Assembly (NCBI RefSeq): GCF_001949145.1
Contig: NW_019091384.1
Span: forward strand, 438,572 to 502,571
DNA from: Acanthaster planci
Lineage: Eukaryota; Echinodermata; Asteroidea; Valvatida; Acanthasteridae
Length of the DNA: 64,000 bases
Reading direction: 5' to 3'
Of the stretch, positions 1 through 10,850 are shown piece by piece. The position numbers were made by a program, and so were the translations under genes. The stretch's first letter is position 1. Each line of letters opens with the position of its first letter. The notes beneath the pieces were generated by a model, which saw only the letters and a program-made list of their open reading frames with translations, did not search any database and was not told the origin of the DNA.

Positions 1-97
1 AGGAGCTGACACTGAAATAGAAAATGTCTGACATTAATTGACCTGATGGAAAAATAGGAATAACATATGGAATTAATGGAGAATTCCGACACAAACC

Positions 98-285
98 CGA
101 TTGCATCCAAATTGCTCAGAATTTGAAGCCTTGAGTCCGGCCCAGAGGTTCAGTCTCATATTTCTTCAATTCCTCAGTTCCATGGCTCTCAGGACCCTCT
201 AATATAGAATATTTTGAGGGTAAAACTTTTATTCATGATCTCGGCGGACATATTTCTGGCCTAAATACGAGGGTGCACCCTTGGT
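98..285 (+). repeat. diverged interspersed repeat family A, copy 1
   Basis: The stretch from gattgcatccaaattgctc to gagggtgcacccttgg is repeated in the same orientation at 2228-2412 with scattered differences and small indels (shared ctctaatatagaatattttg, ctcggcggacatattt, gagggtgcaccct). It has no coding content and is probably a piece of an old non-autonomous element. The boundaries are set by the visible similarity. Confidence 0.8.
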
Positions 286-362
286 CAACGCGTTCGTCAC
301 TGAATGCAGTGCACATGTGACGCTCAGCTTATCTCAGCGCAGCGCTAGCGCCCTCCATCCTC

Positions 363-460
363 TCGAAATCAAGGCGAAGAGCGACCTCACGCGTTTGTCC
401 TGGTTCAGTGATTTGCATATTTCTTAGACCACGTGAGGTCGCTCTTCGCCTTGATTTCGA
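363..460. repeat. perfect 29-bp inverted repeat with 40-nt loop
   Basis: 363-391 (starts tcgaaatcaaggcgaagagc) is the exact reverse complement of 432-460. It is a strong hairpin or cruciform inside the family A debris. Perfect arms in otherwise decayed surroundings imply recent formation or gene conversion. Confidence 0.9.
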
Positions 461-589
461 TGGTGCACTGCCCAATTCAAGGGAAATTCTTCGGCAGGAG
501 TTTATTTGAAAAAGAGGAGATTGTGTGGCTCAAGAATTCGTGGGATTGTGAAATAATGGCCGAGAATGAACTCCCTAGATTCAAGGGCT

Positions 590-790
590 CCCATCCCAGG
601 GCGAAGCATAGAAAAATGCCACTGAAAAATTGTCCTAAGAGCCTGATAAGGTGGAGGGATGTCATTTGAAAAATGGCCGCTGACACACTTGGGAACGTTC
701 ACTTTTTGGAAGGTGAAATTGTTTTGGGTGGATAATTAAAAATTTCATTGGTTAACCTACTAAAAATTGAAAATCAATTGAGAGCTGAAT
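590..790 (-). repeat. interspersed repeat family A, inverted fragment
   Basis: Reading the minus strand, this region resembles the 5' half of the copy at 2040-2412 at lower similarity. With the inverted blocks at 281-299 / 952-970 it suggests an old inverted arrangement. Confidence 0.45.
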
Positions 791-2039
791 GACCCCAGAA
801 CACTTTGTTTTTTGTTTGAGAGGCTTCAGGGACTTCGGTTGCCCGCACCGGTGCTGCAAACGTGGTCGATTTTACATTGTCTTCAATGGGGCTTCAATAA
901 GTTCAGTGCACCCTCGAGCGGATGATGCGCGCTGCGCTGAGCCGCGACGAATGACGAACGCTTTGACCAACGCTAATAAGCCGTGGTCACTTTCTGTTGC
1001 TTGTAAAAATGCCGAAGCCAGCCAGCAAGCCACTGTACCAAAATCCATCTGTGGAGATCTTCTGCATTAAAAGTTTGCTGAATTTATTCCGGAGAAATAT
1101 AATCAGGTTTCAGATTTCATTTTATGATGTGTTTGTTGTTATAATCGGTGACATTTGGAAAGGAACGGGGTGAAAAATGTTTGTGTACGTTACATTTCCG
1201 AACGTAAAAAAGGGAGTTTTAAGTCTAAAATTTGAATTGTTCTTCAGTTTTTCCACACATGCTGCATATCTTGATAATTGAAAGAGTATTTGAAAAAGGA
1301 TAATCTTGTTATGTTTAAGCTATTACGAACTGTCCTTCGTTAGTTTGATCAATTTCAATTGTGGCTCTCTGTCGACCGGTTGGCCATGATTTATGTGTGC
1401 ACACGTGCACACTCATATTCAAGTACTAGTTTACATGAATGTCGGTCACTTGGGCACCTTGTCAACTCAGCACTTTTATCAACTCGGCACCGTGCCAGCA
1501 AGGTGCCGAAGTACCCAGTAGGTGTACTTCAACAACGCACGTAAACGTATACATGCACTACGGACAGAGTATGAAATATTCAATTTGCAATAACTTGAAA
1601 AATACAACCGATGTTTTTATCGGGTCTTAATGCACAAGGCACTTTTTTTCGTTTGTTTGGATAATCTAGAAAAGTCTTTTTAATGGGAAAGACCGTGGAC
1701 GTATTTTCTTTCAAATCTGATCGTGTTTATTTTTAAAAATCCCTTTTTCAGAATTTGTTTCAAACTTTATGCAAGTGGGATCATTATGATACTGTGGTTT
1801 AATGTTTTCTGATCAATCTTTACTTATCTAGTTATCTCTGTAAACTTCGTTTGTTTGTATTTTGTTAAAATAAATAGTAGTCTCCATCCGCGGAAAGAAA
1901 TGTCAGAACGATGTCCGACGTCGCCTGCCTTCAAGGGTGCACCACTGCAAATAAATTCCCATAGACAGCAATGATAAATCCCCACACTTTGCAATAATTT
2001 TAAAAATACTTACAACTCTCACAGGTGTCCCGGCTGCAC

Positions 2040-2412
2040 AGAAATACGATGATCGACATGTCCCCTTTCATTTTCCTTTCAATTTTGGGGGGGTTGACCA
2101 ATGAATTTTCGAGAAATTTTCACCAGAAGCAGATCACCCCTAAAACGAAGAAAATGTCCCTGCCCAGAAAAGTAGCCATTTTGAAAAACCACCCCTCTAC
2201 AAAACGGCCAAATAGTGCCATTTTTGGACCCGACTGCATCCAAATTGCTCAGATTTTGAAGCCCAGAGTCCGGGCAAAGGGGTCAATGTCATATTTCTCC
2301 AATTCCTCAATTTCATGGCTCTCAGGACTCTCTAATATAGAATATTTTGAGTCTATAACTTTTGTTAATGAGCTCGGCGGACATATTTAGGGCCTTTTTG
2401 CGAGGGTGCACC
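2040..2412 (+). repeat. interspersed repeat family A, copy 2 (longest)
   Basis: The 3' half matches 98-285 directly. The 5' half (about 2050-2200) is similar, in inverted orientation, to about 640-790 (shared blocks around tttcattggt and aaaatggc). It ends at the palindrome gggtgcaccc like copy 1. Class unknown. Confidence 0.7.
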
Positions 2413-2517
2413 CTCAAAATCGATAGTAAAGAGATCGAGTGCGCACGCGCTAACTTTCAACGAAGTGGTGCCCAAGGGCGGGCGTGGGAGTGATATATAC
2501 ACTGTACGTGCAGAAGT

Positions 2518-2815
2518 GTTGTTGTTGTTGTTGTTTTGTCTCAATGGCGCTTTCAGCAACTCAGGCTATTTGCGCCAATAACTGTACGTTTATTCATACA
2601 CTCTATCAATCAGCATAACATTACGGAGTTAGGAAGAAGGTCCAGTTTTAGAGGCAGGAGGAAACCGGAGTACCCGGAGAAAACCTGCGAGAGCGAGTAT
2701 GGACTGGAAACCAAATGCACTTAAAGCCTGGGTCAAGCAGGGACTCGAACCCGGGTCTCATTGGTGCAAAGCGAGGAAAAAACCGCTACGCTAACCCGCT
2801 CCGTCCCCCGTATGT
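2518..2815 (-). mobile_element. tRNA-derived SINE with conserved core and (AAC)n tail
   Basis: On the minus strand: a tRNA-like head at 2808-2739 with an A box (TAGCGTAGCGG) and B box (GGTTCGAGTCC), a core at 2693-2653 containing GAAACCGGAGTACCCGGAG, and a tail of AAC repeats at 2536-2518. Pol III boxes, a core shared among many invertebrate SINEs (I believe the Nin-type domain, from memory) and a simple-repeat tail define a SINE. No coding capacity; it would have depended on a LINE for mobility. Confidence 0.85.
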
Positions 2816-4036
2816 GCAGTAGTTCAGGCTTTATCCATGTAATATTCGGTCCCCGTAGACTGTGTGGTTTCTATATTCGCTTAGCGCATGCGCAATGGTA
2901 ACATATGGTCGTCGGCCTGAACACTGATATTCTAGCAGACGACGTATATCGGTGAGGGATTTGTTCTGCCATTCCCCTTGAAGACCTCGTGTGTGAATAA
3001 ACTACCAAGAATCTATCAAATGGTGATATATAATAGCTTCTGATAAGAAATATCTCCAGACACCCTAATCAAAGAAGTAGATAATTTTTCGACAAAGGGT
3101 AATTATAAAAAAATGATCATTTTTAGCCAACTTTGTGTCTTATTTTCACAATTTTGCTTAGTTTATCTTCAAATAACTTTGATGCCACACGAAAGACTAC
3201 CAGCTCTTATGATCAGGCAGAAAACCTTTTATTTAAATTCACTGGGACCCATTTTCGTCGTTTTCCGTGTTTTTCACTAAGTTAAGTGCCAAATTTTCAC
3301 ACTTTTGTCGAATTTCCCTCAGGTCATCGGTGATACTGTCTGGAAGACTGATGAATCGTTTGTATCCATCAGTTCATTTCTTCAAGATCGAGAGCCACGC
3401 GGTTCGTTTTTCATGCGGATTCAAATTTCCGCACTGAATCCGACATGACCGGACAGCGGTCAAAAATGAGATGTCACGATTTGGGGCATGGCATACACGT
3501 ACACGCACACACACCTGGGGACGAGTGCGTTTCGGTACGAGTTGACTTTTATTGCATTAATACTTACAACAACGTCAAATTGCCCGACTAAAAGGCCCAA
3601 ACATAGGCTCATCCATACGGTTTCCTTCCTGCATGATACTTTCTCATTAGAGCGTTCATGATATTCCTCACTACTCACAAGTTGAGAAATATCAGGGAAA
3701 ACTCGACAAAACTGAAAAAAAATCTCCTCTAGAATGTTGGCTTCACTTTCAACTTCTGACTCTGTTACTTTGGAGGTACGTAAGAAAGACAAGCAAAAAT
3801 GTGGAAGAAAATGGATTTGATTTAAATACTAATCAGTATGGAAATGAGGGGAAAACAATTTTTTCTGAACTTGGTGTTGATCGATTTTGAGGTCCACCTG
3901 TCCGAGTCAAGAACCGTATGTTAATGGCTCCTGGCTGTAGTGGGATTCAGTACGCATGCGCAAAAACTAAGTGAGGGGGCATGAACATACATGCAACATA
4001 TGGAAGGCTGCGTAGCACCGTGATCAGAATCATTTA

Positions 4037-4120
4037 ACAAGAATAATATAAAAATCAGTGCTCTGAAACATATAATCTCAGTTACCGAAAGCTCGATTTT
4101 ATATTATATTCTTGTCAATA
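4037..4120. repeat. AT-rich imperfect inverted repeat
   Basis: aacaagaataatataaaaatc near 4037-4057 pairs imperfectly with gattttatattatattcttg near 4095-4114. It is a probable remnant of a small palindromic element. No other content recognised nearby. Confidence 0.6.
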
Positions 4121-4859
4121 TTATGAACTTACGTGTATCCGGTTCGTAAGTGTGACGTCACTTCAGTTTAAACCACGCCCACTGCACATGCGCAAGAGTC
4201 AGGCTGCGTCCGAATCACTTGGCTGCGGCTTGATGAGAACAGGCCAAGGCCACTACCGTAGACTCGTGCGTGTGTACAATTTCTGGCCGCAGCCATATGA
4301 TTTTGACCCGGCCGACCTTACGGGTATAGTCAACTGATTCAAGTCCCATTGAAAACAGTGTAAAATCAGCACTGTTCAGGGCTCAATAACATGCACGCCA
4401 ACATCCCTGAGATTCCTGAAACACAAATGAAATTCTTGTCTGGTCACTTATCTTTCAATTTCTTTTCAATTGTTTGTGGGTTACTTATTACATTTTAAAT
4501 TATTCCCACAAAACAAAATCACCCCAAAAAGTGATTTTTCCCAAGTCTGATTNCTCATATGAAAGCTCAAAGACCCAGGGAGTTGATACTGGCAAGAATT
4601 TACACAATCTCACCATTTTGAGGGCCAATCAATCTCCTTTTTCAAAAGTTACTGTGGGGGCACTTTTAATGGTAATGAGCTGGCCAGAAACTCTCACTTG
4701 AATTAGTGGTCTGCACCCTTACATGCATTGATCGCCATTTATACAAAACCAGGAACCGGCAGTTAACGCAAACTTCAGCGATAGTCCAATGGGAGCCTGC
4801 AAATCGTGGCGCGTCCGACGTATGACGAAGTTCTTTATGAAATGGATAAGAAGCTTGTC

Positions 4860-5010
4860 CGTGTGCGTTTTGTTCATACGTGTAATTCGTTTTTCGATTT
4901 GAAAACGAATATAAAACAACCAAAAACAAACCGTTTTCCCTTTTTCGATTTGCAAATGAAAAAATGAGGAAAAAGACGAAAAAGAAAGTACTACTGTTAC
5001 TTTGCTTCTG
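4860..5010. repeat. CGATTTGAAAACGAA-type repeat, copy 1
   Basis: Runs of cgatttgaaaacgaa and tttttcgatttgcaaatga resemble the stretch at 8750-8915, which has cgttttcaaatcgaaaaa. The two are degenerate, partly inverted copies of one A/T-rich motif family. A G10 tract follows at about 5011-5020. Confidence 0.55.
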
Positions 5011-6053
5011 GGGGGGGGGGTTCGCGCACGTCTAAAAAAAAAGGCACAAACGCTTATCCTCCGGTCCAGTGACTTCTGGTCTTTACATCCAGAACCGGTG
5101 AACACAAACGGACTCCGAGTCTTATGAAAAAATGCACAAGCAAATCGATCAGGATCTCCTCTCACAGTCGCATCGGAAAGAAATCACACAAAACAGATCT
5201 ATGAAAAACTTGCAGGCAACACATCAATCGTTCTTCAAAATCGATCGATCATTCCCCTACATCGATCGATCGATGAAGACAGAGCGATGAAAAAAGAGCG
5301 ATTAAAAAAGTGCGATGACCAAAGACCGTTGAAGCTGCCAACGTTAGGTAACCTCTTCCCCATCAAAAACACGTGTTCCCTGTAACCATAGCCTACCAGC
5401 ACACAAGGCCACCCGTGTCAATTACCCGTAAGTCTGGTTCCGAGCCAATTGAGTTGTCAGATGGGTGTTTAAATCTAGTTTCCTTGTCATGTAACCACTG
5501 AGAATATTCTCTGTATTCCCCTGGATGGGATGCCAGTTCATTATGGGTCGCTCCCTAGCTACTATGGGTACCTATTCTTACTCCTAATGACTCGAATTTT
5601 ATTTTCCACACTAATAGCATTCTGGCGGAACTATTCTGTCAGAATGTTACTCAAAAGTCAAGCCTCATGAAGCTCAGTGCCAAAGGAAATTAAACAATAA
5701 TAGTATAGAGTTTTTTTAGGATCTCAAGTACCTCAAAATCATACATGCATAATGAAATGTGTCAAACAAATAATGGGAACTGGTGTATTACGTTTGATAA
5801 TATTATTGTATATAGTCTAAATTATTACCAACATGTAGGGAAAAAAAGAAGCATATGCTTTTGGCTTTCCCTATTTACACAAACAATGGTTCAAACTGGA
5901 CAAGAAACATAAGACAGGAGACATGAGACATGAACACAGTATACACTGGCAGGATAGACAACAGTTAAAGACGGATGTGCTACATGTTGAGACCAGACAA
6001 GTAGATTGACATGATTAAATGATCTAATTTTCATTATTAAAACTAATAAGGTA

Positions 6054-6415
6054 GGTTTGGAAATAATAAGTGCTAAATCTGCTTCGGTAACAGGAGCGAA
6101 AAATGAAGACTGTGCACATCTTTCATCAAGAAAGTGTTCAAATGAACTGCTTGATTGAGGACGTTCACTTGCTATTTTTTGCCAATGTTAATAAAATAAT
6201 TATTGAAAGCGTTTAATAGCAACATCAATGTAAAAATCAATTTTAGCATCATTTTGTGTATAATAGGACGGATTTCGTTTAACGTGCGTTTCACCGAGCA
6301 ACGAATTAATAAGCTCCCATGCATGTACCTTTAACATTATGTCTGTCTTTATTGTTCACCTAAGTAATTTTCTTTGCCATTCTTATAACACGTATTAATT
6401 TGTTTTTAAACTTTA
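6054..6415 (-). pseudogene. LINE retrotransposon fragment (EN-RT linker), decayed
   Basis: Minus-strand translation with one frameshift gives KFKNKLIRVIRMAKK, then WELINSLLGE, then ASERPQSSSSFEHFLDE and FFAPVTEADLALIISK. This order is characteristic of the region between endonuclease and reverse transcriptase in Jockey/CR1-type LINE ORF2 proteins. Stop codons interrupt the middle. Similarity ends at 6054, before the catalytic RT blocks. It lies inside the fold-back element. Confidence 0.75.
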
Positions 6416-7424
6416 TGTTGGCAGATTTACTATGAACTGTAGGATTCTGAAGATATTTTTATGCAGATTTTTTCTCTGATTGAGGTATAGGTTCCTTCCG
6501 TTACTCAAGGTGGTTTTGACTTATTAATATGACTTCAGAGCTCACACAGTGGAAAACATTTGTCATGCACAATATATGAAATTCTCATAGGCCTCGTAGA
6601 CATTATCTGGCGCAAGTTCGTCTTAATCTTAGATAATGCTTACTGAGTACCAAAGAAATGTTCACGTTTTTCTCTTTTTTCATTTGTAATAGTAATAGGT
6701 TACAAAACGTCTGAAGTTTCTTTGTATGTTAATTTTAATCCTCTCTTACTCACTCATCGGTCAAACGATGATGTCCAGAGATTGTATCGGCAGTTGTAAT
6801 CCAAATGCTACGAATTAATCCTTTGTTTTCTCTAAACATTCGGGCGTTTTAGGATCGATAAGACGTCCGAGATTAGACGCTCTTTTTTTGTTTACGCTTG
6901 ACAATATGCTTATATAATTCGTTATTTTCGACCTCATCGGTGTTAGCTTGGGATATCAGGGGATCAAGAATGAAAAAAAGGGAAAGGGTCGTATTGAAAC
7001 AAGTTGACAAATTAGATCAAGATATTTTAAATTCAGAAGGGAATAGTGTGTTCATCAGTGTTATGGAAGTGCATAGCTAGATAAGTAGGTCAGTGAATGA
7101 CAGAATAGTTCCATCGGTTCAGCCGGTTCTGCCGGTTTCACCAGGATGTTATCAGTGTGGAAGATAAAATTTGTATCCACCTGGAGTAAATATGTTTGCC
7201 CACAGTGGCTAGGGAGCGACCCCTAATGATTCCCATCCAGGGGAAAATAGAAAATATTCTCAGTGGTTTCATGATACAAACACCCGGGTGTTTGCACCTA
7301 TCTGAAAACTCGGGACCGGACTTACGGGTGCTGAACACGGATGGCCTTGTGTGCTGGTGGGCTATGGTTACAGGGAACACGTGTTATTTGGTGCTGGAAG
7401 AGGTTACGTAACGTTGGCGTCGAT

Positions 7425-7650
7425 GTAGCTTCATCGGTCTTTCGCTATCGGTCTTTCTTCATCGGTCTTTCTTCATCGGTCTTTTTTCATTGCTCTTTCT
7501 TCATCTATCAAAAGAGATCGATCGATTGATGTAGGAACGATCGATCGATGTAGAAGGACGATCGATCGATGTAGAAGAACGATCGATCGATGTAGGGAAC
7601 GATCGATCGATGTAGGGAACGATCGATCAATGTTGAAGAACGATCGATGT
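7425..7650. repeat. two adjacent minisatellites in the fold-back arm
   Basis: A ~15-bp repeat (catcggtctttctt) at about 7425-7505 is followed by a ~20-bp repeat (gatcgatcgatgtagaagaac and variants) at about 7514-7645. The opposite arm (about 5228-5300) has only one or two units of each, so the array expanded in one arm only. Confidence 0.85.
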
Positions 7651-7713
7651 TTTGCCTCCAAGTTTTTGCCTCTTTGGTGTTCCATTTGCGTGTTCCCAGG
7701 GGGGCGGGCCCAA

Positions 7714-7748
7714 CCATAGATATAATAAGTTTTCTTATTATATCTATG
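7714..7748. repeat. 15-bp perfect palindrome (catagatataataag)
   Basis: catagatataataag and its exact reverse complement ttattatatctatg are separated by a few bases, making a tight AT-rich hairpin between the fold-back element and repeat family B. Confidence 0.85.
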
Positions 7749-7776
7749 GGCCCAACAAGCCGACCCAACATGGAGC

Positions 7777-7871
7777 CCAAAACGGGCTTCCAGAGCTACG
7801 GCTAGGTCTATTGTCTGCGCGTCTCCACGTACTTTCAATGGAGTGAAGACCTAGACCTAGCTCTAGACAAC
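7777..7871 (-). repeat. interspersed repeat family B, copy 1
   Basis: The reverse complement matches 41377-41471 and 61339-61435 across ~95 bp (shared: gttgtct(t)agagcttggtc, ccattggaaat, gctctggaagccc). It carries internal inverted segments (agagcttggtctaggtct versus agacctagccatagctct), so it can fold on itself. Confidence 0.85.
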
Positions 7872-8334
7872 GGATTCGGATACGCCACCCTTTGACCTCC
7901 TCAATCGCAGGGTAGTTTCTTCTCTTCATTAGCTAACTGACCATGTAAAAATTATTGTTATTGGTCACTATTTCACCCCATCTTTGTGGACACAAAGTTT
8001 TGCTTCCAATGAAATAACAGTTTAGAATGCGCATTCAACCATCGCGCATCGGCTCCACGCGTGCGTGTGCACGGCGCTGCGTACGTATACCGCATGTGCG
8101 TGCATGTGGTGGCACGTTGCATTGAGAGAGTAGAAATTCGCGGGTGCTTGGGAAAAGCTGTGTCAGTAAGTCCTCATTTATATGATTGAAGTCACTGAGC
8201 TTTTTCAACTTCCATATATTCTTAAGAGTCACTGCTTTTTCAATGAAGTTAACGTAAAAGGAACATGGGTTTCGAAGTCTTTTACCTGTTGCTGCATGTA
8301 ACACATTGCGCAATACTGTATGGGTCTGCCCTAT

Positions 8335-8400
8335 CTGCCAAGTAGTATCATTCGTTTTGTCCACGGAGGCCGGAGGCCGCGTTCGAGTCCCGGCTTGACT
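8335..8400 (+). mobile_element. tRNA-like SINE head (degraded)
   Basis: Contains gtagtatcattcg, an anticodon-arm-like stretch, ggaggccg and a B box GTTCGAGTCCCGGC, in the order of a Gly/Glu-type tRNA. The acceptor stem is not recognisable, so it is read as a decayed tRNA-derived SINE rather than a functional tRNA. Confidence 0.6.
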
Positions 8401-8749
8401 GTTGTTACACAACTTAGTACATGCGCACTGCACTGTAGTTTTTGGAGGAGCTAGCGCTTTATGTATTGGAAGGAACTGATATGAGTTTGCTTTGGACATG
8501 CAAGAAATTTCCTTGTGAGGTGCTCCTCCTTTTACTCAGAGGCAACGCTTCCTTGCATTCCTCAATTTCAGCCATCTTTGAATTGATGGCTTAAGTTACA
8601 AAGACGGTTCTTATACGTGTATTACAAAAGGAAAATTGGAACTGTGTTTCATTCTTAAATATTGGTGCGATAGATCTTTCCACACTGAAAAACCATGGAG
8701 GTAGAATCAAACGAAACAAGCGAACGTGATTATAGTTTTGTTTTTTAAT

Positions 8750-8915
8750 GAAAGGCGAGGAAAGGACTTCGTCTTTTTTTAATTTTTTTAAAAATTGAAA
8801 AACGAGAAACAACTCATTTTTCGGTTTTCATTTTTCGTTCTTAAATCGAAGAACAGAAAACAACTTGATCTTTTTTTTCTATTTTCGTTTTCAAATCGAA
8901 AAAAATGCGATACGA
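8750..8915. repeat. CGATTTGAAAACGAA-type repeat, copy 2
   Basis: Alternating ttttcgtt and aaatcgaa motifs, self-complementary in places, matching the motif family at 4860-5010. Class unknown. Confidence 0.55.
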
Positions 8916-10499
8916 AGCAGCATTCCCCTTTACATCCTTAGAGAATTAAACAATTACGAATCAACGCAGAGTTGCATTACGTAACATCCTCGAATTAAGA
9001 CGTCCACTGCAAAAATGCTGCCTTTTCATCTGTCTCGAGCAATCATGGTCCTACCTCCGTGGTCAGAGAATACACTCGCAAGTGTAGATCGGAAAATTTA
9101 CGAGTCACTCGGCGAAAATATGAATCTATGCGTGACACTTAAAAAGGCTTCCTCGTGACCGACGCACGGTCGGTGCCACGGTGTGGTCTGGCTGAGTGCC
9201 GACGACCGTTTCCTGCTACATCCTACAACTTGCATAACGCGTCGTCCATCCACGCCGCGCTTAAGCGAGCAAGCGCTAGCGGAGACAACGCTTCACACAT
9301 GCACACTAAGCCTCATTGACAGGACACTGGTGGTCCAGCGTGGTAGATCCGGATCCCGGCCTTATTTGCAGGTATCGTGTTTTAGGTCACTGACCATGCT
9401 GACCTGTCCTGGGATGTGTGTAAGGGTAAACACTGTACTGAGCAAAGACCGTATAGCGCTGCGTAGCTATACGAAATCTTTGGTACTGAGTTCAAACATA
9501 CATGTAGAGCCATGTAGAGCAAGGAACAGTGCTTCGACTTTCTCAAGGGCCCGTAGGCCTACTGTACTGATTGTAGTACTAGGCCAGGTAAAAAAGTAGT
9601 AATCTAGGCCTACGTACAGTAGCAATAAATTAGTAGTAATTGCACTTTACAAAGCATATGTAACGTATCGTGAAACTTTTTGTCGATGCAGGGTTTGCTA
9701 TTATGCTTCCTTCCTCCATGGGTTGATAACGAATTTAAATTTGAAATGTCTAGCTACCGGTAGGCAAGTGAGTCCTGCAGTACACTTCCATGAATCATGA
9801 ATGAATGTAACAACGAATAAGGACTTCCTCTAGTTAGGGCCTGTGACGATCGGTATGGCAACCAAACATGACAAATTGATTAGGGTTAGGCCATGGAGGG
9901 ATGTGTTTTATTCCTCCATAGTTAGGCTAAATTAGAAGAGCTGGTACCCTTTCCTGTTTCCAGATAACTAAGTATTATGCAGACTTACTCTGAAAAACTA
10001 ATAATAGTAATATATTACTGTTCGCCATGTTTGATTCGATATGTCATTCTTTATTCAGAGCATCTTCATACATGTACATGTCGTATCATACATGTACATT
10101 CATAAAAATACCTTGGACTAGTTGGGGCAATTGCAGAATACCCCGCCACCCACCTCTTCTACTTTGTAGCTGGCTACGATGTCGCGCTTGATAAGGGAAG
10201 TTAAGTTCGCCCGTCATACTTGCTCCTTGTATTTGTTGCTCAGGAGAATGTTGTTCATGCACACACTGGCCAATTTTAATATTTGAAATCATTGAAAAAT
10301 TACCTGATGTTGTCCTCTACATGTATACATAGTGACTAAACACATACGCCTGATAATACATGTACATGTACACACCAGGACGTTAAATGGATGTCACTGT
10401 CAAAGGGATAGTATTTAATATTATTTGTGTTCTGACGGTAACTTGCAGTCGAGCTCAATAGTTACGAAGATATAAATGGTTGCTAGATAACATTCATTT

Positions 10500-10850
10500 G
10501 AGACTCTTGAGCCTCTGTTTTTCTTACTTTGAAGCTTCACATTATATACACAACATGGCTGTCAATGATTTTCATGAGATACTGTTGATTATTAATTGTC
10601 TTCTGGTAGCAGGGTGTACGCATAACTTACACCTGGATTTTGAATCTTCGAAGCCTTACAAACACATTATATACACAACTGGCAACATTGTAGCCGGCTG
10701 GGGGTACTTGGCTCGGACTTGGAATTTTTCACGCCTTTTCCATTCATTGGAGTTGCCTCGCTGTTGGACTGCCTTACAACATCGTAGCTGGCTACCAGGT
10801 TCAATGTACTTGGTTTGGACTTCGCATTTTTTCAGCCATGCCCATGACCT
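10500..10850. repeat. degenerate ~110-bp local duplications
   Basis: cattatatacacaac occurs at about 10541 and 10666, each after a gaagc(c/t)t(c/t)ac-like stretch. gtagc(c/t)ggct with a following gtacttgg(c/t)(t/c)(c/t)ggactt block occurs at about 10690-10720 and 10785-10820. This indicates two or three diverged tandem copies. Confidence 0.6.

Larger units (their letters stand above)
281..970. repeat. larger imperfect inverted repeat flanking the hairpin
   Basis: ttggtcaacgcgttcgtca (281-299) is the reverse complement of 952-970 with one mismatch, and ctcagcgcagcgc (333-345) is the exact reverse complement of 929-941. Both arms carry GGGTGCAC-like sequence. This could be the degraded ends of a ~700-bp element. 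Confidence 0.6.
5203..7667. mobile_element. 2.5-kb fold-back element with long inverted arms
   Basis: Left arm about 5203-5585 and right arm about 7178-7667 are diverged reverse complements. Shared blocks: aaaaacttg(c)aggcaa, the ATCGATCG minisatellite, acacgtgttccctgtaacca, ggatgggatgcc-like sequence and gggtcgctccctagc. The interior (5586-7177) is AT-rich and holds an unrelated dead LINE fragment. No transposase was seen, so it is a non-autonomous fold-back element or an inverted duplication. Flanking target duplication not identified. Confidence 0.75.

Noticed and set aside
2739-2808. Functional tRNA gene on the minus strand
   Set aside because: A and B boxes are present, but it is continuous with a SINE core and AAC tail and lacks a clean acceptor stem, so it is a SINE head.
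7514-7645. CRISPR-like array of ~20-bp repeats
   Set aside because: The units are contiguous minisatellite copies without unique spacers, in a eukaryotic genome and inside a fold-back arm.
9183-9599. 138-codon ORF in the CpG-richer region upstream of gene 1
   Set aside because: No recognisable domain, no splice evidence, and Arg/Ser/Thr-rich composition typical of chance ORFs in GC-richer DNA.
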